A stretch of 64,000 nucleotides of DNA. Origin: Thiomicrorhabdus cannonii. Its GTDB lineage: Bacteria > Pseudomonadota > Gammaproteobacteria > Thiomicrospirales > Thiomicrospiraceae. The stretch lies in assembly GCF_013391695.1 (NCBI RefSeq), contig NZ_JACBGH010000010.1, forward strand, positions 21,274 through 85,273. The letters run 5' to 3'. The notes under the pieces were generated by a model, which made no database searches, had not been told where the DNA came from, and saw only the letters and a list, made by a program, of their open reading frames with translations. Positions 56,429-64,000 of the stretch are shown here, piece after piece (within the stretch, counting starts at the first letter, position 1; every line of letters starts with the position of its first letter). A program made the translations under genes and the position numbers.

Positions 56429-58378
56429 ATGGAAACGGCGATGGACAGCACCTTGTGGACATTGTTGAGCGCGGGCAGCCGCCTGCAATGGCGCGAACCG
56501 CTGGTGTTGTGGGCGCTTTGGATGCCGCTGCTGTTCTGGGGGCTGCGAACCCTATGGCTGAAACGCCAGAAACAGGCCTATGCCGACGCCCATCTATGGG
56601 AATGGGTGGAGGTCAAGCCTCAGCAATGGACGGCTGCTGGCGGATCATGGCGCTGGCTGCAAGGCTTGCACAGTCCGTTTTGGGTACTGACGCTGGCGTG
56701 GATGCTGATGACGCTGGCATTGGCGGGGCCGCGTGTGCTGCAACCAGCAGAGGAACAAAGCGGCCGCGCCGGGGTCGATGTACTGCTGTTGATGGATCTA
56801 TCGCATTCCATGACGGCCGAGGATGTTTACCCGAACCGTTTTCAGCAGGCCAGGGCCGTAGCGGAAACGCTGGCAAAGCAGTTGCAGCCCAATGACCGCC
56901 TGGCGCTGATGGGATTTGCCGGCCAGGCGCACCTTTATAGCCCGCTGAGTTTTGACCGGCTGCTTTTTGCACATGCCTTGGAATTAATGCAACCCGATCA
57001 GTTGCCCACCCAGGGAAGCTGGCTGGAGTTGGCGACCGTGCAGGGGATTGAGCATTTGCAGCAGACCGCCGATCAGGCCAAAGTGATGGTGGTGCTGACT
57101 AATGGCGCGCCGCCCTTCTGGCAGGCGCCGGCGCTGCCGGAAAATTTCAAAACGCTCAGCGAGGATTTGCGTGCGCAAACCACGGGTGTGAATGTCGTCT
57201 GGGTCGGCGTGGGCCTGCCGGCGCCATCGCCCTTGCCGGACGCATCGCACAAAAGCGGACACCTGCATGCCAATGGCCTACTGGTGCAAAGCCGGCTGGA
57301 AGAGAACAGTCTGAGAAATTGGGCGCAGAAAACACAGGGCATTTATCTGGGTGCGACCAACGACCCCGCCTTCAGTGAAGCGCTGCTGGAGGCTGTCAGC
57401 CGGGCAGCGGCACCGCGCGTTTTGAACGAGGACGCGGCGCATTGGCAGGATTTGTCAGCGCCTTTATTGCTGCTGACGCTGCTGGCGTTGTGGTGGGCGT
57501 TTTATCCGCTTAAATGGCGGTTTGCCAAGGCCGCACCCGCGGTGCTGGCGGTGATGTGGGGGTCGCAGTGGGGCGGTTTGGGTCATCCCGCCATGGCGGA
57601 TGAGGCTATTCAACAGCAACAGCAGGCGTTCGCGGCGTATAGTCAAAACGATTTTGAACAGGCCACCCGTCTGTATGATCAAGGGCGTGACTTCGGCAGT
57701 CTGTTCGGTGCCGGGGCGGCGGCTTACCGGGCGGGCGACATGGAATCGGCGGTCAGTTATCTGCGCGAGGCGGCCTGGCTGGCGCCCGATGATAGCTTGC
57801 GTGCGGCGGCGTTGTTCAATCTGGGCAATAGCTACTATCAGGCCAATTTGCTGCCGCAGGCGATTGAATCCTATCGGCAGGCGCTGCTATATCGCGCCGA
57901 TTACGCCAAAGCGGCCAATAATCTGGCGTTGGCGGAGCAGCGTCTGCAAAACGAACAGCCGGATAGTTTCGCTAAGGAGCCTCGTCAAGGTGATGATAAA
58001 GGTCGGGATGAGGGGTTTGCGTTTTACGGCGGACAGAAACCCAAGAGTGAACAGATCAATGATTTTGGTGCCGACAGCGATATCCAGGGGCCGGGTGCCG
58101 ATGGAGATGGTGTTAAATTGCCGCCAACGGGCGAGGCCACCGATTACAATTTGAATCCGCTGCTTGCGCAACAAGCGGCGCAGGCTGCTAAGGCGGCGAC
58201 GGCCCGGGCGATAGTCGATCAGCAGCAGCGTCAGCAACGCGCCTTGCAGTTTGAATACCAGTTGCAGCAGTTGAAGGATGAACAGGGCGAACTGTTGAAG
58301 CGCCTTTTTGAGCGCGAAGAGGGCTTTCAGGCGGCTCAGGAAGCGCCGCATCCGATTCCGGGGGTGCAGCCATGGTAA
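56429..58378 (+). CDS. VWA plus TPR protein (BatB-BatC fusion)
   Basis: A 649-residue fusion. N-terminal membrane helices precede a VWA domain with an intact metal site (VLLLMDLSHSMTAEDVYPNR), and a membrane helix follows at about 345-365. The C-terminal half has TPR repeats (LFNLGNSYYQANLLPQAIES, then YRQALLYRADYAKAANNLAL) and a Gln-rich coiled tail. Elsewhere these parts are separate BatB and BatC genes. The complex is thought to act in the envelope with MoxR in stress tolerance; its molecular role is not settled. It overlaps batD by 7 bp. Confidence 0.87.
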   Translation: METAMDSTLWTLLSAGSRLQWREPLVLWALWMPLLFWGLRTLWLKRQKQAYADAHLWEWVEVKPQQWTAAGGSWRWLQGLHSPFWVLTLAWMLMTLALAGPRVLQPAEEQSGRAGVDVLLLMDLSHSMTAEDVYPNRFQQARAVAETLAKQLQPNDRLALMGFAGQAHLYSPLSFDRLLFAHALELMQPDQLPTQGSWLELATVQGIEHLQQTADQAKVMVVLTNGAPPFWQAPALPENFKTLSEDLRAQTTGVNVVWVGVGLPAPSPLPDASHKSGHLHANGLLVQSRLEENSLRNWAQKTQGIYLGATNDPAFSEALLEAVSRAAAPRVLNEDAAHWQDLSAPLLLLTLLALWWAFYPLKWRFAKAAPAVLAVMWGSQWGGLGHPAMADEAIQQQQQAFAAYSQNDFEQATRLYDQGRDFGSLFGAGAAAYRAGDMESAVSYLREAAWLAPDDSLRAAALFNLGNSYYQANLLPQAIESYRQALLYRADYAKAANNLALAEQRLQNEQPDSFAKEPRQGDDKGRDEGFAFYGGQKPKSEQINDFGADSDIQGPGADGDGVKLPPTGEATDYNLNPLLAQQAAQAAKAATARAIVDQQQRQQRALQFEYQLQQLKDEQGELLKRLFEREEGFQAAQEAPHPIPGVQPW

Positions 58379-59949
58379 AACGTTTTAGTTGTCCGTTTCT
58401 TATTGCATTGGCTTTGTGCTGGCAAAACGCTTTGGCGGTTGACTTACCGGAGCCGGAAGGCAAGGTTGAACTTCAAGCGGCACCCTCGCCGTTTGAGGAG
58501 AGCGCCTCCACGGGCGTCAGAATCACGCCGCAAAAAGTCATGCTGGGGCAGAACATTAGCGTGCTGATTCGCGGTGATGCGGCGGTGCGCGATTTTGAGA
58601 AGTTTGATCTGCAGGCGTTGAAGCAGCAGTTTGCGGTTTACGATGTGACGCGCGAATCCAGCCGCGTGCGCTTGCAGTTGTATCCGTTGGCGGCAGGCCG
58701 CGCGAAGATTGCCGCCGTCGATATCGGCGCCCTGCATATTCCCGAAACCCTTATCGAAGTGACGCCCAATCCGCAGGTGGAGGTGGTCTGGCAGAGGCTG
58801 CCGCCGGTTTTGCTTTCCGGGCAGAACGCGGTGTGGTCGGCCAAGGTCACCCTGCATAATCCGGCATTCGAAACCCATTTAGTGGCCGAGGGCCAAAGCC
58901 GCTTGGTGGCGAGTGAGGCCGATGAGCGTCTTAAACAGCAGACCTGGGTGGCCAACTATCAGTGGCACGCGGCGTTGGATAATAAGGGCATGCCGCTGCA
59001 GCGCATCGCGGTGGATTCGCCGGTGCTGGAAGTCAAAAATACCTCGCAGCGCACCTGGCGGTTTTATGACGCGCCTCAGCGAGTCGAAATCAAACCGCTG
59101 CCGGCCTTTGTGCCGATTACGACGCTGGTCGGCAAGGTCGATTTAACCACGCAAACCGACGGGCTGTGGCAGGTGAACGGTGCGTTGCATTACTGGCGTT
59201 GGCAGTTGCAGGCAAATGGGGTTCAGGCGGCTGACCTGAAAAATCTGGCCTATCGTCTGGTGGCCGAATTGCCGCATGATCCGGCGATTGAGTGGCTGAG
59301 TGCGAGCATGGAAACCTCGCAGACATTGACCGAGCAAGGATTGCTTTCAACGGTTGCCGTGCGCGTGCCCTATCGTGTGAATGCGTTCGGCGTGGCTCAT
59401 TTGCCGGAATTGACGTGGCGTGTGTTAGAGTCGCAAAGCGGAAAGTTGATCGTTCAGACCCGGCCTGCTGAGTTTATTTTGGCGATACCGGGCTGGTTGC
59501 AAACGCTGCTGAAATTAGCCGGCCTGCTGGGTTTGTTATGGCTGGTGTGGCAGGGTGTGAGCTTAAGCAGGCAGTGGTGGCTAAGACGCCATTTACAGCG
59601 CCAGATTAGACAAGCGCAGACCCCGCAAGCCATCTGGCAAGCCATGCGGCACTGGAAAACCCAGCAGGCCGGGTCTGCGGTCATGTTTTTTGGAGAGTTT
59701 TTAAAACTCAACAGGCCGGGTGCTGAGGCATTGGCGGTAGAGGATATTTCACTGGCGCAGTTTGCCGCGTGGTTTGTGGACACGTTTGGTGAGTCTGTGG
59801 CCTTGCCGCCTCTGTTAAACGCATTGAATGAGTGTTTCTATGGCGCTGCAGAGGGTGAAGCCTCCAGCAGCCTGCAGGACAAAGCCCGGAGGTGGGCGGA
59901 CGAACTGTGCGTTCGTCCGAGCGTGATGCGTGTGTTTAAGCGCGTTTAA
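58372..59949 (+). CDS. BatD-like protein
   Basis: A 525-residue protein with a signal peptide (FSCPFLIALALCWQNALA), two or three immunoglobulin-like periplasmic domains (from SASTGVRITPQKVMLGQNIS), a membrane helix near 385 (LLKLAGLLGLLWLVWQGVSL) and a cytoplasmic tail. This is the BatD (oxygen tolerance) layout and it closes the operon. Three copies of the dispersed repeat lie within 264 bp around the membrane helix and tail, encoding TRPAEF, KTQQAG and KLNRPG, so a single sequence family is read in three different frames here. Confidence 0.85.
   Translation: MVKRFSCPFLIALALCWQNALAVDLPEPEGKVELQAAPSPFEESASTGVRITPQKVMLGQNISVLIRGDAAVRDFEKFDLQALKQQFAVYDVTRESSRVRLQLYPLAAGRAKIAAVDIGALHIPETLIEVTPNPQVEVVWQRLPPVLLSGQNAVWSAKVTLHNPAFETHLVAEGQSRLVASEADERLKQQTWVANYQWHAALDNKGMPLQRIAVDSPVLEVKNTSQRTWRFYDAPQRVEIKPLPAFVPITTLVGKVDLTTQTDGLWQVNGALHYWRWQLQANGVQAADLKNLAYRLVAELPHDPAIEWLSASMETSQTLTEQGLLSTVAVRVPYRVNAFGVAHLPELTWRVLESQSGKLIVQTRPAEFILAIPGWLQTLLKLAGLLGLLWLVWQGVSLSRQWWLRRHLQRQIRQAQTPQAIWQAMRHWKTQQAGSAVMFFGEFLKLNRPGAEALAVEDISLAQFAAWFVDTFGESVALPPLLNALNECFYGAAEGEASSSLQDKARRWADELCVRPSVMRVFKRV
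59458..59472 (+). repeat. Dispersed repeat, one-base variant inside batD
   Basis: ACCCGGCCTGCTGAG, one mismatch, followed by TTT. Encodes TRPAEF. Confidence 0.8.
59660..59674 (-). repeat. Dispersed repeat, two-base variant inside batD
   Basis: CCCAGCAGGCCGGGT, two mismatches, preceded by AAAA. Encodes KTQQAG. Confidence 0.7.
59707..59721 (-). repeat. Dispersed 15-bp repeat, exact copy inside batD
   Basis: CTCAACAGGCCGGGT preceded by TTTAAAA. Encodes KLNRPG. Confidence 0.9.
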
Positions 59950-60209
59950 TGATCGCGTTTAAAGGTGGCGTCGAACGGTTTGATAATGCGTTGATATTTT
60001 TTCCAGGCGATGCTTAACGACCAAATTAAAGACACTCCGATCACCGCATACCCCGCGTACGCTAGGCCGATGGAAAAGGTGTTTTCGCGCAGCAGGCTCG
60101 GCAGTATTAACACAATGCCCAATAAAAACCCCGCCGTGGCGGTTTTAAGCGCCACCCGCAAAATGCCGTGAAGCAGTTTCTGTTTGTGTTCGGCTGAACC
60201 TAATTCCAT
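59946..60209 (-). CDS. Small two-helix membrane protein, unknown
   Basis: An 87-residue protein not recognised as a named family. Two hydrophobic stretches are visible (ATAGFLLGIVLILPSLL and IGLAYAGYAVIGVSLIWSLS), with a basic C-terminus (WKKYQRIIKPFDATFKRDH). It converges with batD, overlapping it by 4 bp. GGAAA lies before the ATG. Probably an inner-membrane protein. Confidence 0.65.
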   Translation of the reverse strand: MELGSAEHKQKLLHGILRVALKTATAGFLLGIVLILPSLLRENTFSIGLAYAGYAVIGVSLIWSLSIAWKKYQRIIKPFDATFKRDH

Positions 60210-60233
60210 GTTGGTTTCCTTGTGTGGTGTTAG

Positions 60234-60608
60234 TTAAATTACGCTTTTAATGGCTAAGCCGATGATTTGGGCAAGGTTGTTTTCAACCGCCTTGAGTTCT
60301 TCATGATTGAGTGTGGTTAAACATTCTGACGTGATACGGCGAATATCAAGCGCACGAATTTGATCGCAGAGTACATCAGAGGGATTGAGCAGTTTCCCGC
60401 GAGGCGTCAAACGAAAACGCAGCGGTTCCGCCTCGTCAATTAAGACAGTGCTGAGTGGCAAGACCACAACCGTTGTGTGCGCTATTTCATTCAGCCAATT
60501 ATTCTGCATCACCAAAACGGGGCGGATTTTGCCTGGCTCAGACCCTTTTGAGGGATTGAGGTTGGCCAAATAAATCCCCCCGCGCAGCAGCGGCGTGCTC
60601 ATAGCCAT
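60234..60608 (-). CDS. MazF/PemK-family toxin
   Basis: A 124-residue mRNA interferase. RGGIYLANLNPSKGSEPGKI followed by RPVLVMQNNWLNE is the family's first half (Arg and the GxExxKxRP motif). LPLSTVLIDEAEPLRFRLTP and SDVLCDQIRALDIRRI complete the fold. The ATG overlaps the antitoxin stop as TAATG. The pair is the second toxin-antitoxin locus in the window and, unlike the HigBA-like one, appears intact. Confidence 0.9.
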   Translation of the reverse strand: MAMSTPLLRGGIYLANLNPSKGSEPGKIRPVLVMQNNWLNEIAHTTVVVLPLSTVLIDEAEPLRFRLTPRGKLLNPSDVLCDQIRALDIRRITSECLTTLNHEELKAVENNLAQIIGLAIKSVI

Positions 60609-60844
60609 TACTGACCCGCCAAACCGTCGGTAAGCGTGTCATCCCAATCCTCAATCTCTGATTGATGCCGCACTTTTTTGGAAGCGGCCTGCATTTTTTG
60701 TTTTAACGCGTCTTCAGATTGCTGCTGGCGAAAGCGCTCAAACGCTTGGCGAATCACCTCGCTTTTTGACATGTGCAGTTTATTTGCCATGTCAAACAGG
60801 TTTTGTGCAAATTCATCAGAGGCTTTGATGGTGATTGTTTTCAT
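60608..60844 (-). CDS. Ribbon-helix-helix antitoxin of MazF-like pair
   Basis: A 78-residue protein. The N-terminal ribbon MKTITIKASDEFAQNLFDMA and helices with MSKSEVIRQAFERFRQQQ make a DNA-binding CopG/MetJ-type fold. The acidic C-terminus (SEIEDWDDTLTDGL) would wrap the toxin. It is upstream of the toxin and translationally coupled to it. A palindrome 17 bp before its ATG is the probable autoregulatory site. Confidence 0.87.
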   Translation of the reverse strand: MKTITIKASDEFAQNLFDMANKLHMSKSEVIRQAFERFRQQQSEDALKQKMQAASKKVRHQSEIEDWDDTLTDGLAGQ

Positions 60845-60860
60845 AGCGGAACCTTTTTGG

Positions 60861-60876
60861 TATTACCAAAGTAATA
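60861..60876. promoter_or_regulatory. Palindromic operator of the MazF-like operon
   Basis: TATTAC-CAAA-GTAATA with six-base arms, between the antitoxin start and trxC. Assignment is by position and symmetry. Confidence 0.55.
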
Positions 60877-60953
60877 TCAGTTTAGATGGCTTATACACAA
60901 ATTGCAAGTTAACGCCTTGCTTTTCAACGGCTTCACAGAAGGTAAACCGTTGT

Positions 60954-61376
60954 CTATAGGTATTGCTGCAGCCAGCGGCTGAAATTGCCTAAATCCATCG
61001 CGCCGGAGACACGGGTGATCTCTTGTCCGTTTTTGAAAATAGCCAGCGTCGGAATCGAACGGATGCCGAATTGCGCGGCAATCTGCTGTTCGGCTTCGGT
61101 ATTGATTTTGATAAAACGCGCACGCGGCTCAAACTGGGCGGCAGCCTGGCTGAAAGTGGGGGCGAAGCTTTTGCAAGGGCCGCACCACGGTGCCCAGAAA
61201 TCGACGATCAACGGTTGATCGGTTTTCTGTAAAGCGCGCAGAAACTGCTCGCCGCTCATCTCCACAGGTTTGCCGGTAAACAGCTCCTGCTTGCATTTAC
61301 CGCAGGTGGGCTGGCTGTTGAGTTTGTCATCGGGCACGCGGTTTAGGCCGCCGCAGTGCGGGCACATAATAATCAT
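60954..61376 (-). CDS. trxC: Thioredoxin 2 (TrxC)
   Basis: A 140-residue cytoplasmic thioredoxin with an N-terminal zinc ribbon: CPHC at 5-8 and CGKC at 25-28. The redox site WCGPC is at 64-68 in LIVDFWAPWCGPCKSFAPTF, and the cis-proline region is GIRSIPTLAIFKNG. The zinc ribbon separates TrxC from TrxA. TrxC is usually induced by oxidative stress. AAGGAG lies six bases before the ATG. Confidence 0.94.
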   Translation of the reverse strand: MIIMCPHCGGLNRVPDDKLNSQPTCGKCKQELFTGKPVEMSGEQFLRALQKTDQPLIVDFWAPWCGPCKSFAPTFSQAAAQFEPRARFIKINTEAEQQIAAQFGIRSIPTLAIFKNGQEITRVSGAMDLGNFSRWLQQYL

Positions 61377-61444
61377 CTTCTACTCCTTTGTTCAGGGTTG
61401 TAGCCGGCTTATTAGGGGTGTATCGCGTTTAATTCAAGGGGATG

Positions 61445-61897
61445 TCAGTCCGTCAACCAATCCGGCTTGGGGCTTTCCTGCCCGCCTGCTTCAAAACCTC
61501 TGTCCACAAAACCGTGCAGCGTCAGGTCGTGACAATGAATCAGTTCGATGATTTTCGGGTCGTCGCTGGTCAGGGTCGCTTCCACGCCGTTTTCGACGTT
61601 TTTATAGACCATGTTGACGTGGTCTTTGTATTCAAACAGCGCGGCAAACAGCGGATCCCACGAACGGATGGCGCGGCCGCTGGCAAAACGCTTTTCCATG
61701 CCCACCACATGATCTTGCAGCACTTTGCCCAATTCGGGTGTGGTGGCTGTGGTGGTGGCACGGATGCCGTTGGGCAGTTTGACGGTTTCACGCTGAAGTT
61801 GCTGATGTTTTTCCAGGAGTTCGCTAAATAGTGCCTGATCTTGACGGTGCTGCGCATCGCTGCCGTGGCCGTGTTTGTAGTGGCGGTGTGATGACAT
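61445..61897 (-). CDS. Conserved hypothetical protein, His-rich
   Basis: A 150-residue protein without signal peptide or membrane helix, not assigned to a family. The N-terminus is rich in His and Lys (SSHRHYKHGHGSDAQHRQDQ). The body contains NGIRATTTATTPELGKVLQD, GMEKRFASGRAIRSWDPLFA and the final IIELIHCHDLTLHGFVDRGF. The clustered His/Cys near the end (HCHDLTLH) could bind a metal or heme (inference). AGGAGAAACC precedes the ATG. Confidence 0.65.
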   Translation of the reverse strand: MSSHRHYKHGHGSDAQHRQDQALFSELLEKHQQLQRETVKLPNGIRATTTATTPELGKVLQDHVVGMEKRFASGRAIRSWDPLFAALFEYKDHVNMVYKNVENGVEATLTSDDPKIIELIHCHDLTLHGFVDRGFEAGGQESPKPDWLTD

Positions 61898-61957
61898 ATG
61901 GTTTCTCCTAATGCCGTTGAGAATCAGTCTTCTATGATTGTAATGTGTTTTTTAGGC

Positions 61958-61990
61958 AAAAAAAAAGCACGGTATTGGCCTACCGTGCTT
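61958..61990 (-). terminator. Rho-independent terminator (minus strand)
   Basis: AAGCACGGTA-TTGGCC-TACCGTGCTT hairpin (61965-61990) with a run of A before it on the plus strand, which becomes a T tract for minus-strand transcripts. It would end a transcript coming from 62283-62642 or from an unannotated small RNA. Confidence 0.75.
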
Positions 61991-62282
61991 GAAGTCTGAG
62001 GAGCAGGTTTAAGTCATTGACAATCTTAATAACCTAAACCGGACTTAAAGGGGATTAAGTCCAACTTGAATAAGTACTTTAGGGGTGGCTTATTGAAGTT
62101 GAGTTCAGTTTAAGGGTTGGTTGAATCAGAATCAATTGGCAAATATTGAAGGAGTATTGAGAAAGTATTAAATTTTATGCATGGATTAAAAATATTTATG
62201 CATCAACAAATTAATTACGCATTTTTATTTATTGGCTGAACGTGCAAAACAATAAATTTGGTGTCTGTCCAATTTATTGTGA
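61991..62282. other. Non-coding AT-rich region with hairpins
   Basis: No gene seen in this 292-bp stretch. GGACTTAA-AGGGGA-TTAAGTCC (62041-62062) is a perfect eight-base hairpin. AATAAATT at 62251-62258 pairs with AATTTATT at 62271-62278, just after the stop of the minus-strand gene. The region lies between that gene and a strong minus-strand terminator, so it is either a long 3' UTR or a small RNA. Confidence 0.5.
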
Positions 62283-62642
62283 TTATTTATCGTCCGTATC
62301 TGAACGGGCTTCCGATTCACTGCCTTCTAACGGGTTCATGGCCTGTTGATAATTGGCGCGGCTTTGTAGGTTGGCAATATAGGTCAGACCGGAATCGGAT
62401 TGCTGAGATTCCGTTTCACGCGTTTCCAGCGCATCTGCGGTGTTGACGCGCTGATTCATCGCAAGATCCTGCTGGCTCAATTGGGTCGCCTGCGCGGAAA
62501 GTGTCACGGTCGTGTTGCCCGAGGCGGTCGCCGTGGAGGCGGCCTGTTGCGCCATGCGCATTTCCGGCGTGGTAACCGGGTTGGTCACGGCAGATTGTGC
62601 ATTCAACGCCATAGTCGATAAAACGGGGCTGATGGTGCTCAT
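62283..62642 (-). CDS. Hypothetical Ala/Thr/Gln-rich protein
   Basis: 119 residues from the ATG at 62642, which follows AGAGGAAA. No signal peptide or membrane helix. The sequence is rich in Ala, Thr, Ser and Gln (QQAASTATASGNTTVTLSAQ), and its C-terminus is acidic. NTTVTLSAQATQLSQQDLA resembles short motifs in small motility-associated hypotheticals, but I cannot assign a family. It is divergently placed from the adhesin gene. Confidence 0.6.
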   Translation of the reverse strand: MSTISPVLSTMALNAQSAVTNPVTTPEMRMAQQAASTATASGNTTVTLSAQATQLSQQDLAMNQRVNTADALETRETESQQSDSGLTYIANLQSRANYQQAMNPLEGSESEARSDTDDK

Positions 62643-62753
62643 GTTTTTTCCTCTGTAACGACACAAAAATTCAAAAATGTTGCGATTATTTAAACACAAA
62701 AAATCTCTATATTTCAATTAAATAGGAGCATGATACGGAAAATTATGAACCTA

Positions 62754-62769
62754 TTGTACTAAGGTACAA
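62754..62769. promoter_or_regulatory. Inverted repeat upstream of adhesin gene
   Basis: TTGTAC-TAAG-GTACAA in the divergent region between the hypothetical gene and the adhesin. Possible operator, by symmetry only. Confidence 0.4.
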
Positions 62770-62875
62770 TGGTTTTGCCTCAGAAGGATGGCTAATATGC
62801 AATCCTAAGTAAAAGAGGGTAGTCGCACTTACCGGCCAACCCCTAAACCTAATTCACGAAGTTGGAGAGATACTT

Positions 62876-64000
62876 ATGTCGATGGTAGCTGGAAAAATCA
62901 ATGCAGTAACAGGTGTTGTACAAGCCATTAACCCGGCAACAGGGGCGGTTAGAATTGTAATGAAAGGCGACCAGGTGTACGAAGGTGAAATGATTGTCAC
63001 CTCTGCAGGCGCTGGCGTGACAATCGATTTGCCTAATGGTGAGACGCTGACATTGGGCCGAGAAACCCAAATGCTGCTAGATAATGACGTTATCGCAACC
63101 GCCAGTGTGGACGCTGAAACCGAAGCCGCCACCGACGTTGCCGCGCTGCAGCAAGCTATCCTTGAAGGCAATATCGAAGACCTAGAAGCCACTGCGGCTG
63201 GTGAAGCGGGTGCAACCGGCTCCAGCTTGGCGGGCCCGCTGGATGGTGTTGAGCGTTTGGGCTCAACAGGTGATGTTACAAGTGGTTTTGGAACCACGAC
63301 ATCGACTACAGATTTCACAACGAGATCGTTCCTCTTGGCTGAAGGTGCGGAAATAACCTCCACTGCACCTGAAAAGGAAAAGCCTGTACCAGGCGAAGAG
63401 CCTTCGCCTGCTCCCGTGTTAGTGACGAGCGTGAGTTCAGATACGCAAGCCGAAGGTAATACCTTGACGCACACCGTGACGTTGAGCGGTGAAAGCGTGA
63501 ATGCCGAAACCTTCAGCTTCTCAATAGCAGACAACACCACCGAAGCGGGCGACTGGGCGAACCTGACGTTCAGCGATGGAGTGGTGAACAATGGCGATGG
63601 CACGATTACGGTCCCAGCGGGCGTGACGAGCTTCACCATCACCACGGCTGCACAAACCGATGCGGATGTGGAAGGTAACGAGTTCTACGACATCAGCGTG
63701 GGAGGTATTGCGGCAACCGGTACGATTACGGATGCGAGCACGATCACGGTCTCAAGTGTGACATCAGATACGCAAGCCGAAGGTAATACCTTGACGCACA
63801 CCGTGACGTTGAGCGGTGAAAGCGTGAATGCCGAAACCTTCAGCTTCTCAATAGCAGACAACACCACCGAAGCGGGCGACTGGGCGAACCTGACGTTCAG
63901 CGATGGAGTGGTGAACAATGGCGATGGCACGATTACGGTCCCAGCGGGCGTGACGAGCTTCACCATCACCACGGCTGCACAAACCGATGCGGATGTGGAA
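62876..64000 (+). CDS. LapA-like giant adhesin, N-terminal part (continues beyond window)
   Basis: The 375 codons present carry the retention module that holds LapA-type adhesins in the outer membrane: GKINAVTGVVQAINPATGAV, then MKGDQVYEGEMIVTSAGAG, LPNGETLTLGRETQMLLDND and ALQQAILEGNI. EATAAGEAG at 104-112 contains TAAG, the di-alanine site cut by the LapG protease when c-di-GMP falls. From about residue 188 begins a repeat of about 109 residues (Calx-beta/immunoglobulin-like, SDTQAEGNTLTHTVTLSGES). GGAGAG precedes the ATG. The gene probably runs several kilobases further to RTX-type ends. It links to the c-di-GMP enzymes in this window. Confidence 0.9.
   Translation, partial: MSMVAGKINAVTGVVQAINPATGAVRIVMKGDQVYEGEMIVTSAGAGVTIDLPNGETLTLGRETQMLLDNDVIATASVDAETEAATDVAALQQAILEGNIEDLEATAAGEAGATGSSLAGPLDGVERLGSTGDVTSGFGTTTSTTDFTTRSFLLAEGAEITSTAPEKEKPVPGEEPSPAPVLVTSVSSDTQAEGNTLTHTVTLSGESVNAETFSFSIADNTTEAGDWANLTFSDGVVNNGDGTITVPAGVTSFTITTAAQTDADVEGNEFYDISVGGIAATGTITDASTITVSSVTSDTQAEGNTLTHTVTLSGESVNAETFSFSIADNTTEAGDWANLTFSDGVVNNGDGTITVPAGVTSFTITTAAQTDADVE
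63437..64000 (+). repeat. 327-bp tandem repeat in adhesin gene
   Basis: The sequence beginning TCAGATACGCAAGCCGAAGG at 63437 recurs at 63764, an offset of 327 bp (109 codons). The second unit is identical to the first as far as the window allows (about 237 bp). Identity at the DNA level means recent duplication or ongoing homogenisation. Confidence 0.95.

Noticed and set aside
62760..62870. A c-di-GMP riboswitch upstream of the adhesin
   Set aside because: GC-rich fragments there do not fit the GEMM consensus on reading; only a simple inverted repeat is supportable.

Overview
The window comes from a gammaproteobacterial chromosome, most likely a sulfur-oxidising or sulfide-exposed lineage near the Thiomicrospira group (inference). 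The tRNA wobble genes cmoA, cmoB and cmoM are typical of Gammaproteobacteria. A persulfide dioxygenase lies beside an ArsR-rhodanese regulator, and there are SoxH-like metallohydrolase-fold proteins. No rRNA, tRNA or intact insertion sequence was recognised.

Layout. 1-11.2 kb (mostly minus): a chemoreceptor cut by the window edge, cmoB, cmoA, an MltC-like transglycosylase, a diguanylate cyclase and a c-di-GMP phosphodiesterase that both appear to carry zinc-sensing CZB domains, a NUC1 nuclease, and cmoM. 11.2-17.8 kb: an N-type ATPase operon (order D-C-Q-B-E-F-A-G on the minus strand, no separate delta gene, no AtpR). 17.9-21 kb: an ABC-2 exporter with a lipoprotein adaptor. 21.1-35.7 kb: a type I-C CRISPR-Cas locus made of a WYL regulator, a vestigial Cas3 N-terminus, cas3-cas5-cas8c-cas7-cas4-cas1-cas2, a HigBA-like module with a nonsense-mutated toxin, and a 70-repeat array. 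35.7-41.5 kb: a decayed GAF gene, an MBL-fold phosphodiesterase-like gene and an RND efflux pair. 41.7-48.4 kb: a YebC-family gene, a hydratase-like gene, an AGCS symporter, an MBL protein, a secreted hydrolase and an MFS transporter. 48.4-52.7 kb: the persulfide module, a DUF808 protein, a Crp/Fnr regulator and another MBL protein. 52.8-59.9 kb: a MoxR-DUF58-DUF4381-BatA-BatB/C-BatD operon. 60-64 kb: a MazF-like toxin-antitoxin pair, trxC, two hypotheticals and the start of a LapA-like adhesin with a TAAG site and a 327-bp tandem repeat.

Cross-cutting signals. A 15-bp word, ACCCGGCCTGTTGAG, occurs eight times exactly and four times in near-identical form, both between genes and inside genes in several reading frames. 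It looks like an uptake-sequence-like or other dispersed recognition element. Three parS-like palindromes suggest the segment is origin-proximal. Three copies of a palindrome near ATTCAAYCAAYTGGTTGAAT sit at the persulfide dioxygenase/MFS promoter region and before the MoxR-Bat operon, which points to one sulfide-responsive regulon. The cas effector genes are visibly more AT-rich than the adaptation genes and start beside a truncated older Cas3, as if the effector module had been replaced.
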